Assembly: GCA_963976865.1 (NCBI GenBank)
Contig: CAXBLY010000007.1
Location: 54,668 to 118,667, forward strand
Direction: 5' to 3'
From: UBA1858 sp963976865
Lineage (GTDB): Bacteria > Pseudomonadota > Gammaproteobacteria > UBA4575
DNA length: 64,000 bases
Positions 1 to 8,231 of the stretch are shown here, in pieces. The position numbers and the translations under genes are program-made. The notes below the pieces were generated by a model, which made no database searches, was not told the origin of the DNA, and saw only the letters and a program-made list of their open reading frames with translations. Numbering within the stretch: the stretch's first letter is position 1; each line of letters starts with the position of its first letter.

Positions 1-1492
1 AAATTTTGTACTGATTGAATATGGCACCGGCGCCGTCATGAGTGTTCCTGCCCATGATCAACGCGACTGGGAGTTTGCACGCAAGTATGGGCTGCCCATT
101 CAGCAGGTTATCGTCCCTGAAGAGACTGCGTTATCAAGTGATGTCAGCCAGCAGGCCTACACTGATAAAGGTGTGCTGAAAGCTTCCGGTGAATGGGACG
201 GACTAACCTCTGAGCAGGCTTTCACAGCGATATCCGAAAAAATTGAAGCCGATCAACGTGGTGAGCGTACCGTCAATTACCGATTGCGTGACTGGGGTAT
301 CTCGCGTCAGCGTTACTGGGGTTGTCCCATCCCGATGATTTACTGTGATGACTGTGGTGCGGTCGCAGTGCCAGAATCAGATTTACCAGTTAGACTGCCT
401 GAGAATGTTGAAGTCACAGGTGCGGGGTCACCCTTGGCAACCATGCCGGAATTTGTCGATGTGGCTTGTCCCAAATGCAGTAAACCGGCCAAACGTGAAA
501 CAGATACCTTCGATACTTTCTTTGAATCAAGCTGGTATTACGCGCGTTACTGCAGTGTAGATAATAAAGACAAAATGCTGGATGAGCGTGCCAATTACTG
601 GCTGCCAGTCGATCAGTATGTGGGCGGAATTGAGCATGCTGTACTGCATTTGCTGTATGCACGTTTCTTTCATAAATTAATGCGTGATGAGGGGCTGATA
701 AGTTCTGACGAGCCTTTTACAAATCTGCTTACCCAGGGCATGGTGTTAAAAGACGGCACTAAAATGTCCAAGTCGAAGGGCAACACAGTGGACCCGGAGC
801 AGCTGATTGAAAAATTTGGTGCAGATACGGTTCGTCTGTTCACCATGTTTGCCGCACCACCGGACAATTCTCTGGAATGGATTGATACTGGTGTCGATGG
901 TTCAGCACGCTTCCTCAAAAAATTGTGGCGCTTTGTCTACCTTCATTTGCAGGCGAATGCATCTGTACCTGTGGCAATTAACATGGCTGAGTTAAACGCC
1001 GCGCAAAAAGAATTGCGTAATAAAATTCATAGTACGATTAAAAAAGTCAGTGATGATATTGGTCGTCGGTATACTTTCAACACAGCTATTGCTGCGAATA
1101 TGGAATTGCTAAACGATCTGTCAGCATTAAAAGAACAGGATGAAAAAGATCGCGCAGTGATACGAGAGGGAATTGAAGCGATTGTACTGATGCTGTCTCC
1201 GATTGTTCCGCATATATGCTCGGATCTATGGGGCGCTTTAGGTCATTCAAGCGACATTGAAAATCACCCCTGGCCTAAACATGATGAGCAGGCACTGGTT
1301 CGTGATACGTTGGAGTTAATGGTTCAGGTGAATGGAAAGTTACGTGATAAGATTCATGTTGCTGCAGACGCATCTGACGAACATATCAAGACAACCGCGC
1401 TTGATAGTGAGAAAATCCAGAATCATATTAAACAACAGCCAGTTAAAAAGATCATTGTCGTAAAAGGTCGGCTGGTCAATATTGTTGTCTAG
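1..1492 (+). CDS. leuS: Leucyl-tRNA synthetase, C-terminal part (5' truncated by window)
   Basis: Class I aminoacyl-tRNA synthetase that charges tRNA-Leu in the cytoplasm. The reading frame is open from base 2, so the gene begins left of the window. The first visible residues (EYGTGAVMSVPAHDQRDWEF) belong to the CP1 editing domain, which hydrolyses mischarged tRNA; the DQRDWEF stretch is typical of LeuRS. The second catalytic signature KMSKS is present (KDGTKMSKSKGN, near 757-790). After it comes the helical anticodon-binding domain and a short C-terminal domain ending VNGKLRDKIHVAADAS...KKIIVVKGRLVNIVV, the usual LeuRS end. The stop TAG overlaps the ribosome-binding site of the next gene, lptE, so the two are almost surely co-transcribed, as in other gammaproteobacteria. 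Confidence 0.97.
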   Translation, partial: NFVLIEYGTGAVMSVPAHDQRDWEFARKYGLPIQQVIVPEETALSSDVSQQAYTDKGVLKASGEWDGLTSEQAFTAISEKIEADQRGERTVNYRLRDWGISRQRYWGCPIPMIYCDDCGAVAVPESDLPVRLPENVEVTGAGSPLATMPEFVDVACPKCSKPAKRETDTFDTFFESSWYYARYCSVDNKDKMLDERANYWLPVDQYVGGIEHAVLHLLYARFFHKLMRDEGLISSDEPFTNLLTQGMVLKDGTKMSKSKGNTVDPEQLIEKFGADTVRLFTMFAAPPDNSLEWIDTGVDGSARFLKKLWRFVYLHLQANASVPVAINMAELNAAQKELRNKIHSTIKKVSDDIGRRYTFNTAIAANMELLNDLSALKEQDEKDRAVIREGIEAIVLMLSPIVPHICSDLWGALGHSSDIENHPWPKHDEQALVRDTLELMVQVNGKLRDKIHVAADASDEHIKTTALDSEKIQNHIKQQPVKKIIVVKGRLVNIVV

Positions 1493-1502
1493 GAGAAATC
1501 AA

Positions 1503-2018
1503 GTGAATAAATTAAAGCTACTGATAATTGTTACAGCATTGGCAGTCGTATCGGGTTGTGGTTATCGTTTAGCAGGTAAAGCCGATCTTGATCCGGTATT
1601 TGAAAGCACCCATGTCAGTTATCAGGGTCGAGGCAATGCAATGGCAAAATTGATAGAGAAGCAACTGGAAGTTAATCAGTATCAGTTAGTCAGTGCCGAG
1701 AAAGCCACCGCATTGGTTGAGGTGCTGTATGAAACGACGGATAGAGAAATTCTTTCTGTCGATGAAGATGGCAAAGTCCGTGAATATGAATTGATTCTGA
1801 GTGTTGGTGTAGACGTCAAGGATTCCGAAGGCAAGAAACTGATGCGCAGTCAGGAAATACGTCTCACAAGAGACTTTCTTTTTGATATAAATGACGTGCT
1901 AGGGAAGGGTAGCGAAGAGCAGGCTATCTACCAGGAAATGCGTGCAGATGCAGCTCGTTTAGTTTTATATCGACTACAGGCCGTTTCACTGGAAGCAGAA
2001 GAGAAAACTGAAGAGTAG
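1503..2018 (+). CDS. lptE: LPS-assembly lipoprotein LptE
   Basis: Outer-membrane lipoprotein that plugs the LptD barrel and helps insert lipopolysaccharide. I chose the GTG at 1503 because AGGAG lies 7 bases upstream, partly within the leuS stop region; a TTG 21 bases earlier is open but lacks a site. The resulting 171-residue protein has a short signal peptide with a lipobox (VVSGC) followed by GYRL, the usual LptE/RlpB start after the lipidated Cys. The remaining sequence is compatible with the LptE fold, including an RDFLFDINDVLGKGSEEQAIYQEM segment split here as RDFLFDINDVLG and EEQAIYQEM. It follows leuS directly; holA, normally next, is displaced by a reversed gene. Confidence 0.93.
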   Translation: MNKLKLLIIVTALAVVSGCGYRLAGKADLDPVFESTHVSYQGRGNAMAKLIEKQLEVNQYQLVSAEKATALVEVLYETTDREILSVDEDGKVREYELILSVGVDVKDSEGKKLMRSQEIRLTRDFLFDINDVLGKGSEEQAIYQEMRADAARLVLYRLQAVSLEAEEKTEE

Positions 2019-2074
2019 AAAATTCAGAATTTCGCATGAGCTGGTAAATCAGTGTTCTATTCTTAATGGCTGCA

Positions 2075-2096
2075 TTCGCGTTGTCACGGGAATGCC
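2075..2096. repeat. Degenerate half of the dispersed palindromic repeat
   Basis: A short GTTGTCACGGGAATG stretch matches the right arm of the repeat core that forms the large arrays elsewhere in the window, but the left arm ATTCCC has decayed to ATTCGC. It lies between the lptE stop and the end of the convergent dehydrogenase gene. Confidence 0.5.
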
Positions 2097-2110
2097 GTAA
2101 AAATACCTGA

Positions 2111-2986
2111 TTAACTATTCTCAAGAATAATTTTGGCGATCGCCGATGAATCCAATTCACCATCGCCTTGCTCAAGCAAAGCTTGCAGGTAATGATCAGA
2201 CAACTCAGTGCCCGGTAACTTTATGGAATTTTTCTCAGCACTTTTTAGTGCAATGCGTATATCTTTGGCATGTAATTTTGTTTTAAACCCGGGAACATAA
2301 TTATCATCGAGCACACGTTGGCCGTGCAGTTCAAGTACACGGCTGTAAGCGAAGCCCCCCAATAAAGCATCTCTTACTTTCGCGGGGTCTACACCGCTGC
2401 TGCGCGCCAGCAAGTATGCTTCAGCCACGGATACCACCGTTTGTGCCGCGACCAGATTATTGCAGGCCTTGGTGACTTGTCCGGCGCCTGATTCACCGAC
2501 ATGAATGATATTTTTGCCCAGACATTCAAAAACAGGCAGGGCGCGTTCAAAATCTTTTGCTTCTCCGCCCACCATAATAGACAGTGTCGCGGCGATAGCG
2601 CCTACCTCGCCACCAGAGACCGGTGCGTCCAGCATACTTGCACCTGCCTTGGAAAACTGAATGGCCATGTTTCGTGTGGATTCCGGTGAGATTGTGCTCA
2701 TGTCAATCACCAGAGAACCGGGCTGGATCCCATGAATAGCCCCGTGTGGCCCGATCAGGACTTCTTCAACATCAGGTGTGTCTGATACACAGGAAATCAC
2801 GATACTTGAGGCTTCGGCCAATGCGGCTGGTGAGGCGAATACCTCAATATTATCGGTTTTCAATGTTTCTATGCTTGCCTTGCGGCGTGCGTAAACATTG
2901 ACTCTGTGCCTGGCCCTGGCCAGGTTCTCGACCATGGCAGTACCCATAATGCCAAGTCCGATATATCCCACTTTTTCTGTATGCAT
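2111..2986 (-). CDS. Beta-hydroxyacid dehydrogenase, 3-hydroxyisobutyrate / tartronate semialdehyde reductase type
   Basis: NAD(P)-dependent oxidoreductase of the 3-hydroxyisobutyrate dehydrogenase family, which includes GarR/GlxR. With the ATG at 2986 the protein is 291 residues, the family's normal size; an upstream in-frame ATG at 3049 would add an unlikely 21-residue tail. Visible motifs: nucleotide-binding GYIGLGIMG (residues 7-15), substrate-binding DAPVSGG (120-126), and the catalytic Lys in GAGQVTKACNN (Lys173). The exact substrate cannot be told from sequence; tartronate semialdehyde is one option, and succinic semialdehyde reductases of the same family look similar. It sits on the opposite strand between lptE and holA, which are usually adjacent. 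Confidence 0.88.
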   Translation of the reverse strand: MHTEKVGYIGLGIMGTAMVENLARARHRVNVYARRKASIETLKTDNIEVFASPAALAEASSIVISCVSDTPDVEEVLIGPHGAIHGIQPGSLVIDMSTISPESTRNMAIQFSKAGASMLDAPVSGGEVGAIAATLSIMVGGEAKDFERALPVFECLGKNIIHVGESGAGQVTKACNNLVAAQTVVSVAEAYLLARSSGVDPAKVRDALLGGFAYSRVLELHGQRVLDDNYVPGFKTKLHAKDIRIALKSAEKNSIKLPGTELSDHYLQALLEQGDGELDSSAIAKIILENS

Positions 2987-3002
2987 AAACCTAATATGTT
3001 GA

Positions 3003-3030
3003 TTAATAAGCGTTAAAACACGTATATAAT
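3003..3030 (+). promoter_or_regulatory. Candidate sigma-70 promoter for holA
   Basis: TTAATA (3003-3008), a 16-base spacer and a perfect TATAAT (3025-3030) lie 47 bases before the preferred holA start, in the gap between holA and the divergent dehydrogenase gene. The -35 is weak. The A/T-rich centre could also serve the opposite strand. Confidence 0.4.
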
Positions 3031-3076
3031 ATACGAAACTGAACCACACTTTATATTGTTAAATACGGACGAATTT

Positions 3077-4063
3077 TTGGACCTAAACGTACAGCAGTTG
3101 AGCGATCATTTAGACAGGACACTTGCGCCTGTTTATCTGGTGTCCGGCGATGAGCCGTTACAAAGCGAGGAATCATTGACTCGGATTCGTGCTAAAGCGC
3201 GCGAACAGGGCTATGTAGAAAGACAGGTTTTGTATGTTGAACGTAGTTTTGACTGGTCTCAGGTAACGGAACAGAGTAGTAATATGTCCCTGTTTGGGGA
3301 TAAGAAAATACTTGAACTACGTTTGCCCAGTGGCAAACCTGGCTTGCCTGGTGGAAAAGCCCTGCAACAGTATTGTGAACATCTGCCTGAAGATGTGCTG
3401 TTAATAATTCAAAGCGGAAAAATTGAAAAAGCCACATTGAAATCAAAATGGGTACAGGCAATTTCTCATGCCGGTGTGTTTATGCGTATCTGGCCGCTTA
3501 CCGGGACTGATCTGGTACGCTGGGTGCAGGCGCGTCTGAAGTCTGAAGGGTTATCTGATGATCGTCAGACAGCAGAGTATATTGCGTCGCGAGTCGAAGG
3601 AAATATGCTGGCAGCGGCTCAGGAAATCGAAAAAATGGCCTTGCTGTCACTGGATAGTGACACTGGCGACTCAAGTCAGCCCTGGGTATCTAGCCAGACC
3701 AGATACACGGTCTTTGATCTGGTCGATACAATTCTGAATGGGCAGAGAAATAAAGTGATAAAAATTCTGGGCCAATTACAAAAAGAATCTTTTGCCCCCA
3801 ATCTGGTCTTATGGGGCCTGGCTGAGTTGGTGCGTGCGGTTATCTACACTTCAACACAAAAACGTGGGCAGTCTAAAGGTGTGCAGAATGCATTTTTCTA
3901 TAATAAGCGCAATCAGCTTGGTGCACACGCAAACAAATTTAATCGCGAACAACTTTATACTTTGCTAATGAAATGCGGGCAGGTAGATCAAATGATAAAA
4001 GGCCGTGCAAGTGGTGATGTCTGGCAATCTTTCACAGATGTTGCATTAAAACTGGCGCGATAA
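3077..4063 (+). CDS. holA: DNA polymerase III delta subunit
   Basis: Clamp-loader delta subunit that opens the beta clamp during replication. The sequence has the HolA N-terminus (QQLSDHL...APVYLVSGDEPLQSEE) and the family's domain order: AAA-like domain to about residue 210, lid, then the C-terminal collar (FDLVDTILNGQRNKVIKILGQL). The start is uncertain: TTG at 3077 (328 residues) aligns best with HolA proteins and has GGA about 7 bases upstream, while TTG at 3056 is also open. No ATG is available. It is followed 13 bases later by proA, and lptE would normally precede it; here a reversed gene separates them. Confidence 0.93.
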   Translation: MDLNVQQLSDHLDRTLAPVYLVSGDEPLQSEESLTRIRAKAREQGYVERQVLYVERSFDWSQVTEQSSNMSLFGDKKILELRLPSGKPGLPGGKALQQYCEHLPEDVLLIIQSGKIEKATLKSKWVQAISHAGVFMRIWPLTGTDLVRWVQARLKSEGLSDDRQTAEYIASRVEGNMLAAAQEIEKMALLSLDSDTGDSSQPWVSSQTRYTVFDLVDTILNGQRNKVIKILGQLQKESFAPNLVLWGLAELVRAVIYTSTQKRGQSKGVQNAFFYNKRNQLGAHANKFNREQLYTLLMKCGQVDQMIKGRASGDVWQSFTDVALKLAR

Positions 4064-4076
4064 TCAGGGAAATATA

Positions 4077-5354
4077 ATGGCAGCAACACAGCAAGAACTT
4101 TCAGTGAAACAATATATGCTTGGTTTGGGTGAGCAGGCGAGTAATGCCGCGCGCCAGATGTCGGCAGCATCGACGGCTAGCAAGAATAATGCGCTTAATT
4201 TTCTGGCTGACCTATTGTTAGCACAGCAAGACAAGTTAATAAAAGTCAATCAGCTCGATTTACAGGCGGGCAAGGAACGTGGGCTGGAAGCGGCGTTACT
4301 CGATCGTCTGGAATTAACGCCTGCACGAATCCAATCAATGGCAGATGGTCTCAAGCAGATTGCCAGCCTGCAGGATCCGGTAGGTGAAGTATCTGACCTG
4401 GCGTCAAGACCTTCAGGTATTCAGGTAGGTAAAATGCGAGTGCCTCTGGGTGTGATCGGAATCATTTATGAATCACGTCCCAATGTCACAGCAGATGCAG
4501 CAGGCTTATGTCTGAAGTCCGGGAATGCCGTGATATTGCGTGGTGGTTCAGAAGCGATTCACTCCAACCGTGCTATCGGCGACTACATACAGCAGGCGCT
4601 GTCCATGGCCGGGTTGCCTGAAGCGGCTGTGCAAGTGGTAGAAATGACAGACCGTGCAGCGGTGAATGAACTGTTGCGTATGGATCGCTATGTCAGTGTA
4701 ATCATTCCACGTGGCGGGAAAGGGCTGATTGAGCGAGTCACATCAGAATCTACTATTCCGGTGATTAAACACCTGGATGGTAATTGCCATGTTTACATAG
4801 ATAAAGATTTCGACAATGAAAAAGCAATAGCAATTTCCGTGAATTCCAAAACGCATCGTTATGGTGTTTGTAATGCAATGGAAACATTGCTGGTGCATAA
4901 AGATGTTGCAGCCAAAGTGTTGCCGCAGTTGGAAGCCGAATATGCACATCATCAGGTTGAACTGAGAGGATGTAAAAAAACCAAAGCCATTCTTTCTGGT
5001 ATTAAGGATGCAGCAGAACAGGATTGGGGCGAAGAGTATTTAGCGCCAGTGCTTGCAATTAAAGTTGTTGAAAGTGTCGACGAGGCAATTGATCATATTG
5101 AAAAGTATGGTTCACATCATACTGATGTCATCGTGACTGAAAACTACACCACTGCACAAAGATTTTTACGTGAGGTGGATTCCAGTTCGGTGATGGTAAA
5201 TGCCTCGTCACGTTTTGCGGATGGATTTGAATATGGTCTGGGTGCCGAGATTGGCATCAGCACAGACAAATTACATGCACGTGGTCCTGTTGGACTGGAA
5301 GGGTTGACCACGCAAAAATTCATAGTCTACGGAGACGGAAATATACGTGAGTGA
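4077..5354 (+). CDS. proA: Gamma-glutamyl phosphate reductase
   Basis: Second enzyme of proline biosynthesis: NADPH-dependent reduction of gamma-glutamyl phosphate to glutamate semialdehyde. The 425-residue length is normal. Seen: MRVPLGVIGIIYESRPNVT near residues 120-138, and the catalytic Cys265 in RYGVCNAMETLLVH. The C-terminus (SSRFADGFEYGLGAEIGIST, then LTTQKFIVYGDG) is typical of ProA. AGGGA lies about 7 bases before the ATG. The gene overlaps nadD by 8 bases, implying translational coupling. No proB is in the window. Confidence 0.97.
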   Translation: MAATQQELSVKQYMLGLGEQASNAARQMSAASTASKNNALNFLADLLLAQQDKLIKVNQLDLQAGKERGLEAALLDRLELTPARIQSMADGLKQIASLQDPVGEVSDLASRPSGIQVGKMRVPLGVIGIIYESRPNVTADAAGLCLKSGNAVILRGGSEAIHSNRAIGDYIQQALSMAGLPEAAVQVVEMTDRAAVNELLRMDRYVSVIIPRGGKGLIERVTSESTIPVIKHLDGNCHVYIDKDFDNEKAIAISVNSKTHRYGVCNAMETLLVHKDVAAKVLPQLEAEYAHHQVELRGCKKTKAILSGIKDAAEQDWGEEYLAPVLAIKVVESVDEAIDHIEKYGSHHTDVIVTENYTTAQRFLREVDSSSVMVNASSRFADGFEYGLGAEIGISTDKLHARGPVGLEGLTTQKFIVYGDGNIRE

Positions 5355-6006
5355 TGCTAAAGCCAGGATAGGCATATTAGGCGGTTCGTTTGATCCCATA
5401 CACTTTGGACATGTTAAACCCAGTCTGCAGCTGGCAGAAAAGTTTCATCTGCAATCGATAAGATTAATTCCCTGTAAAACTTCTCCTTTTAAAGACGTTA
5501 CATTTGCTTCTGCGCAACATCGCTGGAATATGGTTTCCATTATTGCCGGGAGTAGCGAGTTATTTGAAGCAGATGCGAGAGAGCTGGAGCGAAATACACC
5601 CTCCTATACCTATGACACGCTGAAAGAAATAGCACAGGAAGTATCAAGTGACACAACATTGTTCTGGATAATGGGAGAGGATGCCCTGCCAGACTTTCCA
5701 CGCTGGTATCAGGCGGAAAAAATAATGCAGTTATGTCATGTGCTGGTTATGCGCCGGCCTGGATATGATGCATCTGATGCTATAGAAACCAATCCATGGT
5801 TCAAGACATATATATGTGCTGATAAAAATAAACTGGAAGAAAAACAATGCGGCTATATTTACAGGACGGATGTAGAACTGTTTGATATTTCATCCACGCA
5901 AATTCGTGACACAGTTCATGCCGGCGATCAACCCAGATTTTTGATGCCGGGTGGTGTATGGAATTACATTAAAAGAAATAATCTGTATCAGGAAAAGGTT
6001 AACTGA
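5347..6006 (+). CDS. nadD: Nicotinate-nucleotide adenylyltransferase
   Basis: Adenylates nicotinate mononucleotide in NAD synthesis. The GTG start at 5347 overlaps the end of proA. The protein (219 residues) has the nucleotidyltransferase motifs GGSFDPIHFGH (residues 12-22) and ISSTQIR (181-187), and the WIMGEDALPDFPRWYQ segment that lines the pyridine pocket in NadD. It lies in the conserved order proA-nadD-rsfS-rlmH. Confidence 0.96.
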   Translation: MSDAKARIGILGGSFDPIHFGHVKPSLQLAEKFHLQSIRLIPCKTSPFKDVTFASAQHRWNMVSIIAGSSELFEADARELERNTPSYTYDTLKEIAQEVSSDTTLFWIMGEDALPDFPRWYQAEKIMQLCHVLVMRRPGYDASDAIETNPWFKTYICADKNKLEEKQCGYIYRTDVELFDISSTQIRDTVHAGDQPRFLMPGGVWNYIKRNNLYQEKVN

Positions 6007-6033
6007 GTTTTTTTAACATCAATAGGAGAAAAT

Positions 6034-6378
6034 GTGGAATTAAAGAAATTACATAAATTAGTTATCGAAGCGCTGGAAGATGTAAAGGGCAACGATTTGG
6101 TCAGTGTCGATATGCGAGGAAAGATTGATATCATCGACATGATGGTGATCGCCAGTGGAACCTCCGACCGTCATGTACAGGCACTGGCTGACAATGTTGT
6201 CGAAAAAGCCAAAAAAGCAGGTGCAACGGTAGTCGGTGTGGAAAAAGACCGGTCGTGGGTATTGATAGATTTATACGACATTATTGTTCACGTCATGTTG
6301 CCAGAGGCGCGCGAATTTTATAATTTAGAAAAATTATGGCAATTAAATATACCTGCTGAGAAAACTCAAACAGTGTAA
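6034..6378 (+). CDS. rsfS: Ribosomal silencing factor RsfS
   Basis: Binds ribosomal protein L14 and blocks subunit joining when nutrients are scarce. The 114-residue protein shows the family core: DMMVIASGTSDRHVQALADNV, then DRSWVLIDLYDIIVHVMLPEAREFYNLEKLW split as DLYDIIVHVM and EAREFYNLEKLW. GTG at 6034 is preceded by AGGAGA at the right distance; an ATG two bases earlier is out of frame. It sits 27 bases after nadD and 8 before rlmH, so one transcript is likely. Confidence 0.95.
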   Translation: MELKKLHKLVIEALEDVKGNDLVSVDMRGKIDIIDMMVIASGTSDRHVQALADNVVEKAKKAGATVVGVEKDRSWVLIDLYDIIVHVMLPEAREFYNLEKLWQLNIPAEKTQTV

Positions 6379-6386
6379 TTTTATTT

Positions 6387-6857
6387 ATGCATTTTTCATT
6401 ATTGTATGTCAGTGAGAAACCCAATCAATGGGCAGAAGATGCATGCCAGTCTTATCTGAAACGAATGCCAGCTTCATTTGGATATACGCAAACAAGACTT
6501 GTGCCCGTCAAGCGAACCAAAAATACTCATATTGAAACTGCAAGAGAGCAGGAGTGGCAGCTTATCCAGGAAAAAATTCCTAAACAGGCGTTGCTCGTGC
6601 TTCTGGATGAACGCGGTAAACAATTAACTTCTGAAAAATTTTCCCGGCAGATTGATCGCTGGCAACACAATGGTCAGGATGTAGTATTTGTTATTGCAGG
6701 GGCTGATGGCGTCAATGCCGAACATAGAAAGCAGGCTGATGTCCTGATGGCGTTATCTCAGCTCACACTTCCCCACGAAATGGCAAGATTGTTTTTAACT
6801 GAACAGTTGTATCGGGGCTGGTCAATTCTTAATAATCATCCTTATCATCGCATATAA
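6387..6857 (+). CDS. rlmH: 23S rRNA pseudouridine-1915 N3-methyltransferase
   Basis: SPOUT-class methyltransferase that modifies pseudouridine 1915 in helix 69 of 23S rRNA. Length 156 residues, almost identical to the family norm. The C-terminal knot is visible: VVFVIAGADGVN, LSQLTLPHEMARLFLTEQLY and the terminal ILNNHPYHRI. It ends the proA-nadD-rsfS-rlmH group; an intergenic repeat array follows directly. Confidence 0.96.
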   Translation: MHFSLLYVSEKPNQWAEDACQSYLKRMPASFGYTQTRLVPVKRTKNTHIETAREQEWQLIQEKIPKQALLVLLDERGKQLTSEKFSRQIDRWQHNGQDVVFVIAGADGVNAEHRKQADVLMALSQLTLPHEMARLFLTEQLYRGWSILNNHPYHRI

Positions 6858-6879
6858 AATAATCCCGGATAAGCTACAG

Positions 6880-7510
6880 CTGGATTCCCGTTGTCACGGG
6901 AATGACGAGCACATTTTTAAATATATCGTCATCTCCGCGCAACCGCCACGGATGGCGGGAATATCAGAAATGCAAGAGCAATTTCTAATGTAGGCGGGGA
7001 TCCTGCAAATGCGAGATATGTCCGCAGTAAATCAAACTGGCTGGATTCCCGTTGTCACGGGAATGACGGCGCTATAAGGGAAGGACGGCAGGATGCAAAT
7101 TATCGCTGTAATGACGGCACTAATGACGGCACTAGATAAGAATAATGCCATGCTCCTATTGTCACGGGAATGACAAGTATCTTTATAAATATAACGTCAT
7201 CGTCTTATAACATAACAACATCCACTTTAAACGTAACGCCATCCAATCTCAGCACAACGTCATCCCCGCACAACCGCCACGGATGGTGGGAATATCAGAA
7301 ATGTAAGAGCAATTTCTAATGCAGGCGGGGATCCTGCAAATGCGAGATATGTCCGCAGTAAATCAAACTGGCTGGATTCCCGTTGTCACGGGAATGACAA
7401 ACACATTATAAATATAGCGTCATCGTCTTCAAACATAACATCATCCACTTTAAACGTAACGCCACTCAATCTCAGCACAACGTCATCCCCGTGACAACGG
7501 GGATCCAGCG
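6880..7510. repeat. Palindromic repeat array between rlmH and maf
   Basis: The 795-base gap holds no convincing gene. Complete 20-bp cores lie at 6884-6903, 7045-7064 and 7376-7395 (ATTCCC-GTTGTCAC-GGGAAT) and an inverted version at 7485-7504 (ATCCCC-GTGACAAC-GGGGAT). A direct duplication of about 135 bases (6935-7068 and 7266-7398) carries one core plus a filler with CCGCCACGGATGG and GCGAGATATGTCCGC. The remainder up to 7650 looks unstructured. Confidence 0.85.
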
Positions 7511-7652
7511 AAAGGTTGAATTATATACAATGCGTGAGTGAAGCCAGATTCCTTCATCGGTGAGACCTTGTGCAGTCGCTGTATACATCGAAACCACTTT
7601 CATAAATGACAGCAATACATGCAATAATTAAGTTATAGAATTAGGAAGCATT

Positions 7653-8222
7653 ATGTCGATTGTACTGGCGTCAGCATCACCGCGACGCGCGGAGTTATTG
7701 CAACAAATTGGGCTAAACTTCAAAGTGTCGCCAAGCGACATTGATGAGTCTGTCCATACCAATGAGTCTGTAGTGGATTATGTTCAGCGTATGGCCTTAT
7801 CCAAGGCGACAGTGGCTCGTCAGCAGAATGTACCCCAGGATATTATTATTGCAGCAGACACCACCGTCTCTATTGACAGCGTCATTCTGGGTAAGCCTGA
7901 AGATGAAACCCATTGTCTTGAGATGCTGGCAAGGCTGTCAGGTCGAACGCACATGGTACACACGGCTGTGGTAGTGTCTCACTTGGATTATGTGGGTAAA
8001 GCCCTGAGCTCAAGTGAGGTATTGTTTCGAACTATCGAAGCCTCAGAAGCCAAGAACTATTGGTTAACTGGTGAGCCTAAAGACAAAGCAGGTAGTTATG
8101 CCATCCAGGGTAAAGGCGCTGTATTTGTCAGCAAACTATCAGGTAGCTATTCGGGCGTTGTCGGTCTGCCACTTTACGAACTTACACAATTACTGAGAGA
8201 TACGGATGTCTCCATACTTTAA
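7653..8222 (+). CDS. maf: Maf-family nucleoside triphosphate pyrophosphatase
   Basis: House-cleaning enzyme that hydrolyses dTTP/UTP or modified nucleotides; the YhdE subtype is expected because the gene is directly upstream of rng, as yhdE is in E. coli. The 189-residue protein begins with the Maf signature LASASPRRAELL (residues 5-16), has the catalytic base region IIAADTTVS and the KPEDETHC segment, and ends with the dimer region SYAIQGKGAVFVSKLSGSYSG (in two pieces here: SYAIQGKGAVFV, SGSYSGVVGLP). Nine bases separate it from rng. Confidence 0.94.
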   Translation: MSIVLASASPRRAELLQQIGLNFKVSPSDIDESVHTNESVVDYVQRMALSKATVARQQNVPQDIIIAADTTVSIDSVILGKPEDETHCLEMLARLSGRTHMVHTAVVVSHLDYVGKALSSSEVLFRTIEASEAKNYWLTGEPKDKAGSYAIQGKGAVFVSKLSGSYSGVVGLPLYELTQLLRDTDVSIL

Positions 8223-8231
8223 AGGAAGCCT

